In this document: piece after piece, positions 8,760 through 17,940 of the stretch
Layout: the number at the start of each line of letters is the position of its first letter
Numbering within the stretch: position 1 is the stretch's first letter
DNA from: a virus
Virus record (IMG/VR): IMGVR_UViG_3300025087_000080
Location: 1-56,733 of that record
DNA: 56,733 bases
Strand: one strand, 5' to 3'
Position numbers and translations under genes: made by a program
The notes under the pieces: model-generated
Told to the model about the DNA's origin: nothing
What the model saw: the letters and a program-made list of their open reading frames with translations, nothing else
Databases searched by the model: none

Positions 8760-9833
8760 ATGCCGACATTTCAGGAAATAGGGGCAAGCTTTCTTCAAGG
8801 GCTTCAGCGAGGTCAAGATAAACGAGAGGCTCGTGATATACGAGCGGAAGATATTACTCGTGAGAATCAACTCCGAGCTGATCAATTGAAATCTAAGATA
8901 GCTTCTTTTGTGATTGAATACGGTAAGGATTACACAGAAGATTCATTAAAGTTGTTTATCGGGGAAATATCTTCCAATCCTTCAGAGCAGGGGTTGTTGC
9001 AAGCATCACAATACCTAAAACGGAAAGACCCCTATTTAGAACAACAGGCACAGCAAACAGGTGCTATGGGGAGAATTTTCTCGCAACTTCCTGTGACTAC
9101 AGGACAACCAATTCCAACAGGACAACCGATAAGAAGTGCGCTTGATCCACTCCCGATGTCCACACAAGAACAAGCAGTTGCCTCTCAACCTCCTCTTACA
9201 GAAGGCGATTTTGTGCAGCAGTTATATAGCTTGTCACAAGATGAATTTGATCAGTTAAGGATAAGTAGTTTGAATGATCCTTTTGCTACAGAGATGCTTG
9301 ATAAGGTGGCGGAATTCAGGAAAGACGACGCTAAACCTCCAATTTATGTAAGGGCAATAGATCCGAGTGATGGTGCAGTATGGACATATAATAAGTACAA
9401 TCCAAACGAGAAGATATTAGTTTTATCTGGTACTGAGACTAACCGGAGAAAAAGGGAATACGATCTGCTACTGACTCAGGATAAATATCAAGATACGTTT
9501 GACAAGCTATCTGAAGTTGATAAGGAGAGAATAAGCCTAAATGGTACAAGAATAAAGAGTAAATATAGTGTTATTGAAGACTACAGGGGAAAAATTGCTG
9601 ATTTATCAGAGAAATTAAGCAATTCCTATCTCTTGGGTGATGAAGAAAAAAGATCACTGCAAACAGAGATTGGTACTCTCAAAGCTGCCTTGGAAGCAGA
9701 AGAATCAGAGATTCAGGAGCTAATGGATGAGCAGGATGAGATAGTGGGGGATAAATCTCCTGCCAAGAAGGAGAAAAGTAAAGAGGAAGTTAGTGACGAT
9801 GATCTTGAATCTTTAATTAACGAGTTGGAATAA
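8760..9833 (+). CDS. Putative ejection-module protein with coiled coil
   Basis: 357 residues. The first ~100 residues are helical and charged. Residues ~100-150 are Gln/Pro-rich and flexible with the tandem motif TGQPIPTGQPI. Residues ~225-330 are strongly coiled-coil (IADLSEKLSNSYLLGDEEKR; LKAALEAEESEIQELMDEQD). The C-terminus is acidic (SDDDLESLINELE). It lies between the Ala-rich gene at 8131 and the 1,527-residue protein, which suggests a middle component of the ejection apparatus. No enzymatic motif is seen. Confidence 0.5.
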   Translation: MPTFQEIGASFLQGLQRGQDKREARDIRAEDITRENQLRADQLKSKIASFVIEYGKDYTEDSLKLFIGEISSNPSEQGLLQASQYLKRKDPYLEQQAQQTGAMGRIFSQLPVTTGQPIPTGQPIRSALDPLPMSTQEQAVASQPPLTEGDFVQQLYSLSQDEFDQLRISSLNDPFATEMLDKVAEFRKDDAKPPIYVRAIDPSDGAVWTYNKYNPNEKILVLSGTETNRRKREYDLLLTQDKYQDTFDKLSEVDKERISLNGTRIKSKYSVIEDYRGKIADLSEKLSNSYLLGDEEKRSLQTEIGTLKAALEAEESEIQELMDEQDEIVGDKSPAKKEKSKEEVSDDDLESLINELE

Positions 9834-9836
9834 CAC

Positions 9837-12800
9837 ATGTCATTCACCAAAGACGAGATCCGATACTATTTAAGGTACAAACAAGACAAGGCGTCTTTAT
9901 CAACAGAGGAGAAGTCTGCCCTTGCATCTGCGCTTAAACGAGAAGGACGCACTCCGCGTAAAAAGTCAGGGGTTAAGCCTTCAGAAGACCTGTCTGTTCC
10001 CTTCGCCGAGCGTGTTACAGAGACTACTCTCTCGCTTCCACCGCTTTCTCGCGAGGCGCAAGAAAAGCAAAAAGAGATCGAAGCACAGCAGTTATTGACT
10101 CAAAATGTTCCTTTCCCGCCAGTCCCCGAAGAGACCACAATAACTCCTGTTCCGCTTGTAACTCCCCAAGTAATTATGGAAGAGAAACGGGTGCGAACGG
10201 AGGCAAGAATTGCCGGAACTATAGCAGGGGCTAAGGACTTTGCTGCTTTGGTCTCTCAGACTATCCTTCCGATAAATCCTCTTCAGATACCGGCAGCGAT
10301 TGTAGCGCGTCCTATGATTGAAGCGGACGTTGCCGCTGCTCCTTACCGTAAAACCAAAAATCTTGATGCGATTCTGCAAGCTCACCTCGAACGCGTGGGA
10401 AACCCAAAAATATATGATCAGGGGTATATTGATAAGCTCTCGGAAGAGCTTTCTATCACCGCCACGGATGCACAGCGATTAACCGACGCTGTACTCCGTG
10501 CAGCCCCTTCAGTTGTTGCAGCTATTGCAACAACTGGATTGTCTGTTGCATACGACGCTATGGCATCCGCGGTGCTTGAGGGAGTAATACCTCCTACTCG
10601 CGAGCAGATTGCAAAGGCAGCAAGCCTTCCTGAGCGTCCCTCTTGGATGCCACCTGAATTAGCTGCTCGTCTTACAAATGCTGGGATCTATGGAGCACTC
10701 GGAGTACTGTCTATCCGACCCTTTGCAGATAAACTACTCCGCGGGATGGCTGCAAAGAATCAAATCAATCAGAAAATAGCAGATCAATATATTCGCAGGC
10801 TTGATGATGAGAGAATGATTGAGACTGCTAAAGAGAAGGCTGTAGTAGACCGTCTGGAAAAGCACAAAGCAAAGCTCACGGAGGACTACGGATTCGATAT
10901 TAGTGAATCCGCAACTGAGGCAGTTCGTGTGGGAGACTTTAAGAGGTATGGACTTTCTGAGGAGATAGATTTCTTTGTCAAGAATAACTTTGGGGATGAA
11001 ACCATAAACAACAAAATTTTAATTGAAAGACTTGAAGATTCTAGAGTGCGATCAGAAGTGCGCGAAGCCTATATCAAGAGACTATTTAAGGACACAGATT
11101 CTCCAGAAGCGCATGAGGCAAGAGTAAATTGGATGAGGCAATTTGCTCTTCCGCAAATGTTGAGAGAAGAAAAACTTCGTATTGCCCGTCAAAGCGGGTT
11201 GAGAAATGCAGTTGAGTGGATAGAGCACCCCGATGGGCTTGAGGCAATTGCCCGTGAAAATGCTACTGCATTAGCTGTTCTCGATAAGGCTAAAAACACG
11301 GCTGTCAGGTTAGGCGATGATGTTACCCTAACCCGGCTTACTTCAATTGCTGATGAAGCAAAGAGGAGTCGTGAGATCAAAGATCTGAACGAAATGTTTG
11401 ATTCTACGCTCCTACACCCGGGGACAGGAGAATTGACAGAGGCGGGGGAAGTAATCAAGAAGCAGCTTGATGACAAATTGATTGTCGGGGACTCGGTTAC
11501 TAAGAGCGAGTTGGAGGATGCAGTAAAGATGCGGACAAAAGGGGTAAAGAGACCGCTGAAAGAACGCCTTAAAGAAACAGCAGAGTCTTTATACACAGAG
11601 ATGGTATCGAGGCTTACCCCGCTTGAGAAGTTAGGGAGGCTCAACAAAATGGTGAATGTCCGTGCCAGGCTGTATGCGGACTATCCACAGGTAGTAGATA
11701 ATATGGTTAATCACAGTATCGGGAAGGTTGTAGTTAAGAATGGGCAATGGTGGTATGAGAAAGTAACCGACGGATTATTGAAGATATTAGACCCTATTAA
11801 AGAGGATATTGACACATTTTTCCGTTATGGTTTAATGAAGCGAGCAATTGAATTGTCTGAACGTGAGACCCCTATTAGTTTAGGCATTGACGTTATGAAG
11901 GCTCGCAGCTTGACTGCCAGGCTTGATGCAACAGACCCGCGGCTTGCCAAGATTCACGGGGAGTATGTCAAGGCAATGCACTTTCTTGTGGATTCAAGCG
12001 TTGAATCGGGTGTGCTCTCGCGTGAGGCTGGGGAAGCGATGAAGAACAGTAACGCATTCTACGTCCCTGCCAGGCGCGTTATCGACGAAGCATTCTCAAA
12101 TAGCGGGATTGGGAAAAATGGCATCCCATTCAAAAAGATTGAAGGAAGCAAAAGACCAATAGATAATCCGCTTTATCATTCTATGATGAATATGGCGATG
12201 GTGGTGCGGAAGAATCAGCAGAATCTCCTTCTACAGGAAGTGGTAAAGGCAGCAGAATCCTTAGGGGAGGAGGGTCGATGGATTGCGAGACGGATTGCAA
12301 AGCAGGATGTGCTAGAGCCAAGTGACCTCAATAGGATACGCGATAAGGTTGTTGAATTAGGCGTTGACGGGTTCGACAAGAATACTGTTGATGCTCTTTC
12401 CGATGAAGCTATTCAGGCTATGGCTAACTGGGTAGAACCATTTAGCGCAGCGGGAGTCAACAGGGTAATCATTCGGCATGATGGGGTAGGGGAACTGTGG
12501 GAAATAGCACCTAAGCTCTATAATGCCTTGTATAACGGGAATCCTGATAGAGGGCTTATCTACAATATATTGGCTACCGCATCTGGGGCTAAAATTCTGA
12601 GGGGAACAGCGACTCAATATAATCCGGCATTCACCATGATGAATTATACCCGCGACCAGATAACTGCGGGGGTGTTAAGCGAGGAAAATTATATTCCCTT
12701 TTATGATGGGGCGAAGGGGATGTTCCGCATCTTGAAGAACAAATTAGGTATAAGAGATGGAATTTACGAAACTTATCGTGCACTAGGTGGCGGGCAAGAT

Positions 12801-14420
12801 GCTGTTTACCATGTCACGGGGAAAAATATCAGGAAGCAAATAGAGGCAATGTCTGATATTCAGAAGAGTAACTTCTGGAGGGTTGCGAATCCCAAGAGAG
12901 TCGCTTCTGTGGTGCTTGATTATATGAGTAAGGCGAATGACGTATTTGAACAGGCAACGCGTATTCAGGAATTTACCAAAGGTGCTAAAAAAGCCACAAC
13001 GTATGATGATATTCTGATTGCCAGGCTGAACAGCAAGGATGTTACTGTTGATTTTAGTAGGGGTGGTGATGTCGGGAAAGCGACTAATGATTTTGTCCCG
13101 TTTTTTAACGCAGGGATTCAGGGTACAGACGTGCTTATTCGGAAAATGATAGCACACCCTGTAAGAACAACATCTAAAATGATAGCACTTACAACATTCC
13201 CCGCAATTATGATCCAATTACGCATCCTTACTGATGAGGATTATACCAGAGATTATTTTGAGAATCACCATTCATACGAACGGGATATAAAGTGGCTAAT
13301 CCCGTTAGGGAAACAAGTGAACCCTGTGACAGGTGAGATAGAGGTCGATTGGTTATCATTACCCAAGCCTCCCGGCCCGCTTGCAGGGGAATCGGTATTG
13401 ACGGAACGGTTTGTGCAATGGCTAGCTTACTGTGCGAATAAAAACATCCTCGGAATTTCAGAAAATGAGATTCATCGTGATTTAATTTGGGATGATATTG
13501 CTCGCACACTGATAACACAAACAGCTACATTTGGGATAGGTGGACTATCTGACCTGTTCCCGACAACGGTCGGAACTGCGGTAGGTCTAATGCATGATAC
13601 CGACCCCTTCAGGGGAATCCCGATTGAGGGGTACAAAAGAGAAAAATACGCAAAGCCGGATATTGTTAAGGGCAGTACTAGTGAGATAGCGATTGCGCTG
13701 GGTCAGAGTTTTCCCATTCGGGATAAGGTTGATATTTCTCCTGCGGAGATTGATTTCATTCTTGAACACCAATTCTCCTCGTGGGGAAAAACGGCAATGG
13801 GGATATCTAATTTTCTTGCCGTCCATTACGGAGATCGTGCAGCTCCTCCCCGTGAAAGTGTTGTGCGTAGTGTGCCTATTATCAATCGGTTCGTGGCTCA
13901 ACGGTCAAAGGGGTTGGGGATTCCGTTGATAACAGGATTTATTGAGGATTGGAAAGATTTTAGTAGGTCTTACAATTCTCTGATGGAAAATGCGGGGGTT
14001 GAATGGGATCGCAAGGAAAAGGGATTAACCTATAAAACAAAGCCAAACACAAAGCGGATAGAACAGATTCTGCGCAATGACGGCGTGGTTTTGTTCGGAA
14101 CCAATGTGAAGTTAGATAAGCTGGAAAATGGCACCTATGACAGCAGGCAGGTTGAGGGATTGTTAATGCTTGCACATGAACAGTATATGTTCAGGAGTGA
14201 TGTTGAGAAGATGGTCTCCGAGGCATACGATTTAAGCAAGGATATTTTGGAGGATTTAGATGTTGAGGGGAACCCAGCAAAGTACACCAAGGAGCAGAAG
14301 CGAGAAATGATTGACCAGATTGTAAGCAGGGCATCGAGAGAGGTTGCCGGCTACAAGTTGAAGAAAGAAGAATTGATTAAAAACTACAAAAAGATATTTG
14401 AAGAAAAGGGGTTAAAATGA
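9837..14420 (+). CDS. Giant internal virion or ejection protein (large polyvalent type)
   Basis: 1,527 residues, the largest product. After a disordered, Pro-rich N-terminus there is an apolar stretch (~residues 120-250; AGTIAGAKDFAALVSQTILP) and then mostly long helices. Around residue 928 is NPAFTMMNYTRDQ and around 1084 NDFVPFFNAGIQG. These resemble the NPxF..N..RD and PFFNA..QG signatures of large polyvalent proteins and T7 gp16-like ejection proteins. No lytic transglycosylase motif was found. Its likely role is release from the capsid with the DNA to form a channel across the cell envelope. The gene overlaps its 3' neighbour by four bases (ATGA). Confidence 0.65.
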   Translation: MSFTKDEIRYYLRYKQDKASLSTEEKSALASALKREGRTPRKKSGVKPSEDLSVPFAERVTETTLSLPPLSREAQEKQKEIEAQQLLTQNVPFPPVPEETTITPVPLVTPQVIMEEKRVRTEARIAGTIAGAKDFAALVSQTILPINPLQIPAAIVARPMIEADVAAAPYRKTKNLDAILQAHLERVGNPKIYDQGYIDKLSEELSITATDAQRLTDAVLRAAPSVVAAIATTGLSVAYDAMASAVLEGVIPPTREQIAKAASLPERPSWMPPELAARLTNAGIYGALGVLSIRPFADKLLRGMAAKNQINQKIADQYIRRLDDERMIETAKEKAVVDRLEKHKAKLTEDYGFDISESATEAVRVGDFKRYGLSEEIDFFVKNNFGDETINNKILIERLEDSRVRSEVREAYIKRLFKDTDSPEAHEARVNWMRQFALPQMLREEKLRIARQSGLRNAVEWIEHPDGLEAIARENATALAVLDKAKNTAVRLGDDVTLTRLTSIADEAKRSREIKDLNEMFDSTLLHPGTGELTEAGEVIKKQLDDKLIVGDSVTKSELEDAVKMRTKGVKRPLKERLKETAESLYTEMVSRLTPLEKLGRLNKMVNVRARLYADYPQVVDNMVNHSIGKVVVKNGQWWYEKVTDGLLKILDPIKEDIDTFFRYGLMKRAIELSERETPISLGIDVMKARSLTARLDATDPRLAKIHGEYVKAMHFLVDSSVESGVLSREAGEAMKNSNAFYVPARRVIDEAFSNSGIGKNGIPFKKIEGSKRPIDNPLYHSMMNMAMVVRKNQQNLLLQEVVKAAESLGEEGRWIARRIAKQDVLEPSDLNRIRDKVVELGVDGFDKNTVDALSDEAIQAMANWVEPFSAAGVNRVIIRHDGVGELWEIAPKLYNALYNGNPDRGLIYNILATASGAKILRGTATQYNPAFTMMNYTRDQITAGVLSEENYIPFYDGAKGMFRILKNKLGIRDGIYETYRALGGGQDAVYHVTGKNIRKQIEAMSDIQKSNFWRVANPKRVASVVLDYMSKANDVFEQATRIQEFTKGAKKATTYDDILIARLNSKDVTVDFSRGGDVGKATNDFVPFFNAGIQGTDVLIRKMIAHPVRTTSKMIALTTFPAIMIQLRILTDEDYTRDYFENHHSYERDIKWLIPLGKQVNPVTGEIEVDWLSLPKPPGPLAGESVLTERFVQWLAYCANKNILGISENEIHRDLIWDDIARTLITQTATFGIGGLSDLFPTTVGTAVGLMHDTDPFRGIPIEGYKREKYAKPDIVKGSTSEIAIALGQSFPIRDKVDISPAEIDFILEHQFSSWGKTAMGISNFLAVHYGDRAAPPRESVVRSVPIINRFVAQRSKGLGIPLITGFIEDWKDFSRSYNSLMENAGVEWDRKEKGLTYKTKPNTKRIEQILRNDGVVLFGTNVKLDKLENGTYDSRQVEGLLMLAHEQYMFRSDVEKMVSEAYDLSKDILEDLDVEGNPAKYTKEQKREMIDQIVSRASREVAGYKLKKEELIKNYKKIFEEKGLK

Positions 14421-15010
14421 GTGGGAAAAAGAAAGTTGTGGGGTTGTTTGTCGTGTTGTTGTCGCTGTCACTGCTTGCCTTTGGTGGACAGGATAGCTGG
14501 TATCAGGTCTACAATTTTTTGATCGGGCAAACAACTGCTGTCTCTGTGTCTCCCGACACAACGGTTATGACTCTTTCAAATTCCACAGACTCAAATTTTG
14601 TGGATAGCACAAATTACAATATGTATGTGTCTCCTGTGTTCTTTGGAAAAAATGTGTACTGGAATGGGGAGATTATGCCTTACGTGCATGTGAGCGACAC
14701 AATGTATCTTGATGTCTGGGCTTTCCCGTGTGTTATGTCTAGTTCGAGAAACGATCATTCCGTCACGCTGGCTAAGGCATTGATGAAATCTGAGAGTGGA
14801 ACTGCTGATAGTATTTTGATATTCAGTGATTCTCTAAAGGCAATAAACACGTGGACTCAATTATCTTGGTCACGAGCCTCTGGCGACCTGAATTGGGGGC
14901 CATGTGCCGGATTTAATGTTGTTGTGAAGCGTTCAATAATCCCCACAAATCTTGATACTGCAAGTGCGGGATTCACAGCATCGTTCCAGTTTTTAGGTGC
15001 GAGGCAGTAA
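14417..15010 (+). CDS. Secreted or virion-surface protein with signal-like N-terminus
   Basis: 197 residues. The N-terminus MSGKKKVVGLFVVLLSLSLL has a basic n-region and a hydrophobic core, so it looks like a Sec signal or membrane anchor with possible cleavage near AFGG. The rest is beta-rich and Ser/Thr/Asp-rich (VSPDTTVMTLSNSTDSNFVD) and resembles a small jelly roll. The start overlaps the previous stop (ATGA). A signal-bearing protein between ejection and fibre genes might act at the envelope, for example as an exclusion or adhesion factor. No family recognised. Confidence 0.55.
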   Translation: MSGKKKVVGLFVVLLSLSLLAFGGQDSWYQVYNFLIGQTTAVSVSPDTTVMTLSNSTDSNFVDSTNYNMYVSPVFFGKNVYWNGEIMPYVHVSDTMYLDVWAFPCVMSSSRNDHSVTLAKALMKSESGTADSILIFSDSLKAINTWTQLSWSRASGDLNWGPCAGFNVVVKRSIIPTNLDTASAGFTASFQFLGARQ

Positions 15011-15023
15011 AGGAGATAACAAA

Positions 15024-16154
15024 ATGAGTGCTTGGGGCAATGCTGGTATTCCTGCACGTATTACGGGGAATAAGACCTTTCTCGGGAATGTGACAGTCAA
15101 CGGGGATTTTACTGTTGACGGGAGTTTTAATTTCGGGGATGTGGCGACAGATACGCTGACGGCTAACGGGAAGGTGATTATTGACCTGACCGACACAGAG
15201 GCGTTGCTTATTCGTAAAAATGCGGATGATGGAGATATATTGACGGTTAATACAACTACTCCACTGGTTACAATTAACTCCGGGGTAACAGTATCAACGG
15301 GTCAACTGATTCTCCCTGTTGGTGCGGTTGGTACGCCATCCGCAACATTTGCGGGTGCGTTAAACTCCGGATTGTACTTGGGTGGGGCGGGGGATGTCAG
15401 AATTTCGTGTGCAGGATCTCTGAGCCTACAGGTGATCGCGACCAGAATTTCCCCGACGGGGACGGTAGGCAAACCCGCGATGATGAACGAGTTTGCGACG
15501 ATAACGAATCCGGGATTTGCCTTTGTTGGTGATGAGGACTCTGGCATGGGGTATAACGGTGCTGGTAATCCGGCAATTATCGGCAACGGCAGAACAATTT
15601 GCCTATTCAATGCCGTTGCCAGCAGCGCAAATTATCTTCAAATCGCACCTTCAGTTTCAACCGAGGTCAACATCTCCTCGGAAGGGCAGAGTACTGATAT
15701 CCCCATTGAGATTGAGCCGAAAGGCACCGGAGCGATTATACTCAACTCGGCAACTGTCCAGACACTGGGCGGATCGTCTGGCGGGTTGAACGTCATCACG
15801 AAAGAGGCAACAGCGAGTATTACTGTGGATGCAGCGATAACTATTCTCGTAGCTGTCCCCGCAGGTGCTCAACTCATAGGAGCTCAACTGCGGGTTGATA
15901 CTGCTCTAACTGCGGGTGAGTTGTGGGACGCTGCCTGGAACGATGGAAGCGATATTCAAACTATCGTAACCGGTGCCGCAGTTGCAAAAAATACAAAAGC
16001 GGATGTGTTTTTCAACGCAACGGCAGTTACTAACATCACCGATGCTGAAACCAATGTTGTAATCACTAAAAATGGCGGCGGCGCATTCACCGCGCTCGGT
16101 GCAATCACTGCGATTGTGTACTATCGGACGTTTGCCGCAATGGCGGATGTATGA
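15024..16154 (+). CDS. Tail fibre or baseplate spike-like protein
   Basis: 376 residues from ATG 15024, with AGGAG at 15011-15015 just upstream; I prefer this to an in-frame GTG-type start upstream. The N-terminus carries short beta repeats typical of phage fibres (FLGNVTVNGDFTVDGSFNFG). A middle part has two related blocks (FAGALNSGLYLGGAGDVRIS and GFAFVGDEDSGMGYNGAGN), a pattern common in fibre shafts. A C-terminal ~100-residue beta domain could be the receptor-binding tip. Host recognition is the likely role. Confidence 0.6.
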   Translation: MSAWGNAGIPARITGNKTFLGNVTVNGDFTVDGSFNFGDVATDTLTANGKVIIDLTDTEALLIRKNADDGDILTVNTTTPLVTINSGVTVSTGQLILPVGAVGTPSATFAGALNSGLYLGGAGDVRISCAGSLSLQVIATRISPTGTVGKPAMMNEFATITNPGFAFVGDEDSGMGYNGAGNPAIIGNGRTICLFNAVASSANYLQIAPSVSTEVNISSEGQSTDIPIEIEPKGTGAIILNSATVQTLGGSSGGLNVITKEATASITVDAAITILVAVPAGAQLIGAQLRVDTALTAGELWDAAWNDGSDIQTIVTGAAVAKNTKADVFFNATAVTNITDAETNVVITKNGGGAFTALGAITAIVYYRTFAAMADV

Positions 16155-16333
16155 CAAGGATAACTGGTGGGATAAAACTCGTTCGTTCCGAGGTAACGCA
16201 CAAAATCGAGCCTCCCGAGTGGTTAATCGAGGCAGTGCAGGAAAAGGGTTTAACTGTGCCTTTCGAGGCGACGAATTTGGTTAGCGAGAAAAATATGGAT
16301 ATCCCATTAACCCTCAAAGTGGAGGAAAAGTGA
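16151..16333 (+). CDS. Small hypothetical protein
   Basis: 60 residues, starting at an ATGA overlap with the fibre stop. It is a mixed alpha/beta miniprotein (KLVRSEVTHKIEPPEWLIEA, then FEATNLVSEKN). The coupling to the fibre gene suggests a fibre-associated or lysis-cassette role. Nothing more specific can be said. Confidence 0.5.
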   Translation: MTRITGGIKLVRSEVTHKIEPPEWLIEAVQEKGLTVPFEATNLVSEKNMDIPLTLKVEEK

Positions 16334-16334
16334 G

Positions 16335-16571
16335 ATGCCGTATGATTGTGAAGCGAAGGTTGAGAAAATCTTCAAAATCCTTGAGGGCAATGGGTCAGAG
16401 GGAGTTGTGGCTAAAGTCGTCCGATTGGATGAGAAATACAAAAGCATAAGTAGAGACCTTGAGGACATAAAGCAGGAACAGCGGGAGTCTTCTCGTTGGA
16501 CAAAAGCAACCTTTGCCTCAATCATCATCGGGGTAGGGTTTATTATCGTCAAATCATTTCTAAACATCTAA
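16335..16571 (+). CDS. XhlA-like membrane protein (lysis accessory or holin)
   Basis: 78 residues. Residues 1-52 form an amphipathic, charged helix suited to a coiled coil (VVRLDEKYKSISRDLEDIKQ). Residues ~56-74 form one transmembrane helix (ATFASIIIGVGFIIVKSFL). This arrangement of coiled coil then C-terminal TM, at about 80 residues, is typical of haemolysin XhlA-type proteins that act beside phage holins and endolysins. The position just before the M15 peptidase supports a lysis role. Confidence 0.6.
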   Translation: MPYDCEAKVEKIFKILEGNGSEGVVAKVVRLDEKYKSISRDLEDIKQEQRESSRWTKATFASIIIGVGFIIVKSFLNI

Positions 16572-16584
16572 GGGAGTTTTTATT

Positions 16585-16956
16585 ATGGGTGACAAGAATC
16601 CGTACCTCGACACGATTATCAAGTCTATGAATCAGTTAGGAAAGGATTGGGACGCAGTGTTATCGGGGAAGTTCAACATAAAGGAAGTGTTCAGCCTGAT
16701 AACTACGCTGGTGAGACTCGCCGAGACGATTATCATCGCACCGGAGTCGGGAGCTGATAAACACCAGCTCGTGCGTGATGCGTTCGACTACTTGGACAGG
16801 CAGTATCTCATCACCAAGCGAATCGACGATCTGGTACCCCTGCCGATTTTCCTCGAGCCGTTTGACGGAGCTGTGATTAGGAAGGTCATAGACTTCCTGA
16901 TCGGGCAGGCAGTCTCGGTATTTAATGCCACAATCTGGAAAGAAAAGACGGTATGA
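16585..16956 (+). CDS. Lysis-cassette protein of unknown family
   Basis: 123 residues with strong GGGAG upstream. It is helical throughout, with a hydrophobic stretch around 32-50 (FSLITTLVRLAETIIIAPES) and an amphipathic C-terminus (VIRKVIDFLIGQAVSVFNAT). It overlaps the endolysin start by four bases. It could be a peripheral-membrane lysis regulator or holin-like protein, but I see no clear transmembrane helix of full length. Confidence 0.5.
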   Translation: MGDKNPYLDTIIKSMNQLGKDWDAVLSGKFNIKEVFSLITTLVRLAETIIIAPESGADKHQLVRDAFDYLDRQYLITKRIDDLVPLPIFLEPFDGAVIRKVIDFLIGQAVSVFNATIWKEKTV

Positions 16957-17381
16957 ATTTTTCACGACCAACAGCGAAAGAAGCATTGACACACCAATCG
17001 AACATGCTTACTCTTGCTTACGAGGCTACCTATCCTGAATGCAAGGAACGTGACGAGGCTGAATCCAAGAAACTCAGCGTGAAGCAGCAACGGTTCACTT
17101 TCATGTTGGGACTGCTGATAGTGAAGGCGTACAGTCTTGGCTACACCCTAACGCTGGGCGAGGGCTATACGCAAGCTGACCAGGATACTGACCATATGAA
17201 AAACAGCTTGCACTACGTCAAACTTGCTCAAGACCTGTCTCTGTTCCATGACGGTGTTTATCTCACTAGTTCCAATGCGTATGAGGAGCTGGGCAAGTAT
17301 TGGGAAAGTCTCGGTGGTGCTTGGGGAGGAAGATTCGGCGATGGGAATCATTTCTCACTCGAGCACGAGGGGAAGAAATAA
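16953..17381 (+). CDS. Endolysin, peptidase M15 family (zinc D,L-carboxypeptidase or endopeptidase)
   Basis: 142 residues. The M15/VanY metal-site pattern is visible: SLHYxxLAxDLSLF places H87 and D94, and DGNHFSL places H133 as the third zinc ligand. The upstream WESLGGAWGGRFGDG loop is typical of phage M15 enzymes such as T5-type endolysins. The reaction is hydrolysis of a peptide bond in peptidoglycan cross-links. There is no signal peptide, so export needs a holin; candidates are the genes at 16335 and 17699. Length is normal for a single-domain phage M15 enzyme. Confidence 0.8.
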   Translation: MNFSRPTAKEALTHQSNMLTLAYEATYPECKERDEAESKKLSVKQQRFTFMLGLLIVKAYSLGYTLTLGEGYTQADQDTDHMKNSLHYVKLAQDLSLFHDGVYLTSSNAYEELGKYWESLGGAWGGRFGDGNHFSLEHEGKK

Positions 17382-17390
17382 AACCATAAA

Positions 17391-17467
17391 AACCCTCCCT
17401 GATCCTCAACTTAACAAATGGAACTGCGAAGCCATTCAGCAGGTTTGGACGGGGAGGGTTGTTGTTT
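17391..17467 (+). terminator. Terminator-like structure after the endolysin
   Basis: AACCCTCCC (17391-17399) pairs perfectly with GGGAGGGTT (17452-17460), followed by the T-rich GTTGTTTG. The ~50-base interior can form AATGG/CCATT. It resembles the other CCCTCC-type structures at 20149, 34974 and 41715. It lies between the endolysin and the small zinc-motif gene. Confidence 0.5.
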
Positions 17468-17508
17468 GATAGGAAAATATCCTTATATTAAGAGGGGTAT
17501 TGCGCATT

Positions 17509-17709
17509 ATGGGAAAAGACAATTTTGTACGCGGTGTGTGCCCTGCCTGCAAGGGCAGAAAGCAATTTGTGATGAAGGATCTCAGTGGACGAGTGATGCG
17601 CGAAATCACATGTACTATATGCAACGGCGAGGGATTTGTTGATATGCTTCAAAGCAAGCCATATCCGGATAAAAAATATCGAGAAGGAGAAAAGCAGGAT
17701 GGGAAGTGA
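17509..17709 (+). CDS. Small zinc-binding protein with DnaJ-type CxxCxG motifs
   Basis: 66 residues. Two cysteine knuckles, CPACKG and CTICNG, about 24 residues apart, form one zinc site of the DnaJ central-domain type. ATG 17509 is chosen because AGAGGGG lies about ten bases upstream; a TTG nine bases earlier is possible. The C-terminus is charged and disordered. It overlaps the next gene by 11 bases. Its role is unknown; zinc knuckles like this occur in many small phage proteins. Confidence 0.6.
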   Translation: MGKDNFVRGVCPACKGRKQFVMKDLSGRVMREITCTICNGEGFVDMLQSKPYPDKKYREGEKQDGK

Positions 17710-17908
17710 TCTTCTTAGCACTATATCGAGAAGTCGCAAGGCTTCCCTAAACGCACTGGGGATACTTGCCTCACTACTTGTCTGTATTGCGTCAATTCTT
17801 GGACTGTGCGAAAGTGTAGCTCTGGCTACAATCGGGACAATCGGTTTGCTGTGTGCTGGAAACACCACGCTTCAAGGGATAATTGATAAAACATCCGCCA
17901 AGAAGTAA
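17699..17908 (+). CDS. Two-TM holin candidate
   Basis: 69 residues from ATG 17699, with AAGGAG at 17684-17689. The N-terminus is basic and hydrophilic (RSRKASLNALG). It is followed by two apolar segments (ILASLLVCIASILGL and VALATIGTIGLLCAG) separated by a short turn, then a basic tail ending in KK. This is the class II holin layout. Its position after the M15 endolysin supports the call, though the intervening terminator-like structure and zinc-motif gene are unusual for a lysis cassette. Confidence 0.55.
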   Translation: MGSDLLSTISRSRKASLNALGILASLLVCIASILGLCESVALATIGTIGLLCAGNTTLQGIIDKTSAKK

Positions 17909-17940
17909 AACCCACCCCAAGTACAAAGGGATAAAGTGAA

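Noticed and set aside
13587-13901. Leftward frames inside the giant ejection gene
   Set aside because: Antisense shadows without ribosome binding sites; the sense frame is continuous over 4.6 kb.
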